From Reticulitermes lucifugus (Eukaryota; Arthropoda; Insecta; Blattodea; Rhinotermitidae), in contig JAKCWW010002332.1 of assembly GCA_026260175.1 (NCBI GenBank), forward strand, positions 2,301 to 58,761: a stretch of DNA of 56,461 bases, read 5' to 3'. Shown here one piece after another: positions 55,091 to 56,461 of the stretch. Each line of letters begins with the position of its first letter. Position 1 is the stretch's first letter. The position numbers and the translations under genes are program-made. The notes beneath the pieces were generated by a model that was given only the letters and a program-made list of their open reading frames with translations, was not told the DNA's origin and did not search any database.

Positions 55091-56101
55091 ATCGGTTACC
55101 TTTTTTGTCACCTCAGTGCCTGCAATATTAAGGAAACCTTCAAGTTACAAACACCAATTTCTTGATAAGTCTTTCGGTCAGAAAAGTATAAAAAATATTT
55201 TTAATCCCGTAGAAGTAACATGTGCATAATAATCTTAAACGAGGACAACGTTATAACATTTGGATTCGTTCTGCTGTTACGTATGTTATCACTCAATCGG
55301 AATTTGTAGTAATTATGAATCGGGGTAGAATATCTAAAAAATAATCGTCAGTTGGGGTGCCATTAAGCAGTGATTTAGGTGTATGCCTTTGCTAAAATAT
55401 TTCAGAGCAACACTTCTTAATGAATAACATTCATCCATCACGTTTATTATCTTAGTATAAAACTAAGTTTTTCTTAAATGTTAAATTTAATGAGGTTTAG
55501 TTTTTTGGGGGGAATGTTCATTTTTATAGTAGAACATGTCTCTTTTCTCAATAGATTTTGTTCTCAAACTCAAATAATTTTTAATGGGAACAGAATATAA
55601 CATTCAACGGGGAATTATTTCTCAAGTATGTCTATCCCTCACTTTTCATTCCCTCCTTTATCCCATTCTTACCTTTCTCCCTTCCTTCCTAACTCACATC
55701 TATGTTTCATTAGAATAGCCAAAGAATGTATATTTTTATCCTTCAAATAGCACAGTTTGGAACACAGAACTCTCAGCTGTGTAACCAGTTGTAAAGTGCG
55801 TTGCTATGTGAAGAAGTGTGAATATTATAACATAACCATAAACACTGTCCTCTGTGCTTTATATAATGCACTTGAATTCTGAAGTGAGATTTGGATGAGG
55901 TGAACTGAGAAGTGTGAGCATTTGATAGTTGAACCAGATGGCAGCAAAAGATAGAGGGAATTACGCTTAGTGAATTGCACAATCTGCATTTCATAAATCG
56001 AACTATTGTTGTTCGTTGCTGGATATCACAATTGTTCGGTTTGTCAGATGATCGAACGAAAAATGTAATAAAAGCGTTGTTGAACAAATAAAGTTAAATA
56101 A
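55091..56101. other. Intergenic, no gene seen
   Basis: AT-rich. A minus-strand frame at 55773-56087 lacks recognisable features. If block F precedes a P-family gene as at P5, that gene would lie at or beyond the window end. Confidence 0.35.
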
Positions 56102-56150
56102 TAAGTTTTTTATTACCAACTACTGCACAGTTGGTAATAAAAACTTACAT
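56102..56150. repeat. Perfect short inverted repeat
   Basis: AAGTTTTTTATTACCAACT, a 7-base loop and AGTTGGTAATAAAAACTT form a hairpin with an 18-19 base stem. It could be a MITE remnant or a DNA cruciform. Confidence 0.7.
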
Positions 56151-56461
56151 ATGTAAAACAACTGCACGGAACATGTATAATATTAAGTATAAAGTTAAAT
56201 AGTATTTTTCTTTCATGATATATTATCGTTTGTCATTTATTATCATCGATATATAAAGTATGGATTCGTGATAAGTGGGTCCCTGTCACAATGGCTTGGT
56301 ACGTCCTCAGGTAGTGGGAGGATAAACGACCCCCAATACGGAGGGTTGCTGCGATTATATATAGAATAAAATGTCGCAGACAGCCGACAAGGGGTGGTCC
56401 TTGTAACCGAACATTATTGGAGCAGTTCGGTTCTCCCTCCCCACTCCTCTATATATAGTAA
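56151..56461. other. Window edge, repeat-like
   Basis: GC-rich stretches (CAAGGGGTGGTCCTTGTAACCG, CTCCCTCCCCACTCC) suggest the start of another interspersed repeat. Not identified. Confidence 0.3.

Overview
This is eukaryotic, AT-rich, intron-bearing DNA from an insect. The evidence is the low gene density, several families of tRNA-derived SINEs, LINE and Penelope-like retroelement fragments, foldback MITEs, microsatellites and small secreted-peptide genes with TATA boxes and consensus splice donors. The repeat families resemble ones I associate with polyneopteran insects, most likely cockroaches or termites (Blattodea). That assignment is inference from memory and is not proven here.

The main content is a dispersed tandem family of small secreted two-cysteine peptide genes, all on the + strand: P1 (4122-4358), P2 (7747-7953), P3 (from 11139), P4 (20779-21018) and P5 (from 28795). 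Each encodes a signal peptide, a variable propeptide and a basic C-terminal module of the form C-x2-G-x(5,6)-G-x-C-[RK], usually followed by x-[VIP]-[YFW]. P5 carries three such modules. The spacing is that of insect growth-blocking peptide (GBP/ENF) cytokines. The context before the first cysteine (A-P-x-R-C-P in two members) also resembles the hymenopteran secapin peptides. A decayed P4 relic lies at 37150-37526, and a weaker candidate relic at about 30950-31100.

Non-coding blocks are duplicated between these genes. The P4 promoter region recurs at 37150 (offset about 16.7 kb). The 24.25-25.88 kb block recurs at 38.49-40.06 kb (offset about 14.25 kb). A block with a good TATA box near 27.33 kb recurs at 21.6, 47.7 and 54.9 kb. 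The 0.24-0.72 kb block recurs at 41.5-41.94 kb. The cluster therefore appears to have grown by repeated segmental duplication, followed by deletion and transposon insertion.

The rest is mobile-element debris. It includes an arthropod repetitive gene on the minus strand with two in-frame stops (1190-2872), two pieces of one endonuclease/reverse-transcriptase LINE family (31.4-32.0 kb plus; 35.35-36.97 kb minus with a SINE nested in it), and a 5'-truncated Penelope-like element with YVDD and GIY-YIG motifs (50.84-52.34 kb). There are also four copies of one tRNA-SINE family, other SINE-like units, two large perfect or near-perfect foldback elements (37.56 and 45.15 kb), a hAT-type MITE (29.6 kb) and many short copies of a GAAACGTCGG-type repeat. 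No rRNA gene, functional tRNA gene, CRISPR array or bacterial-type operon is present.
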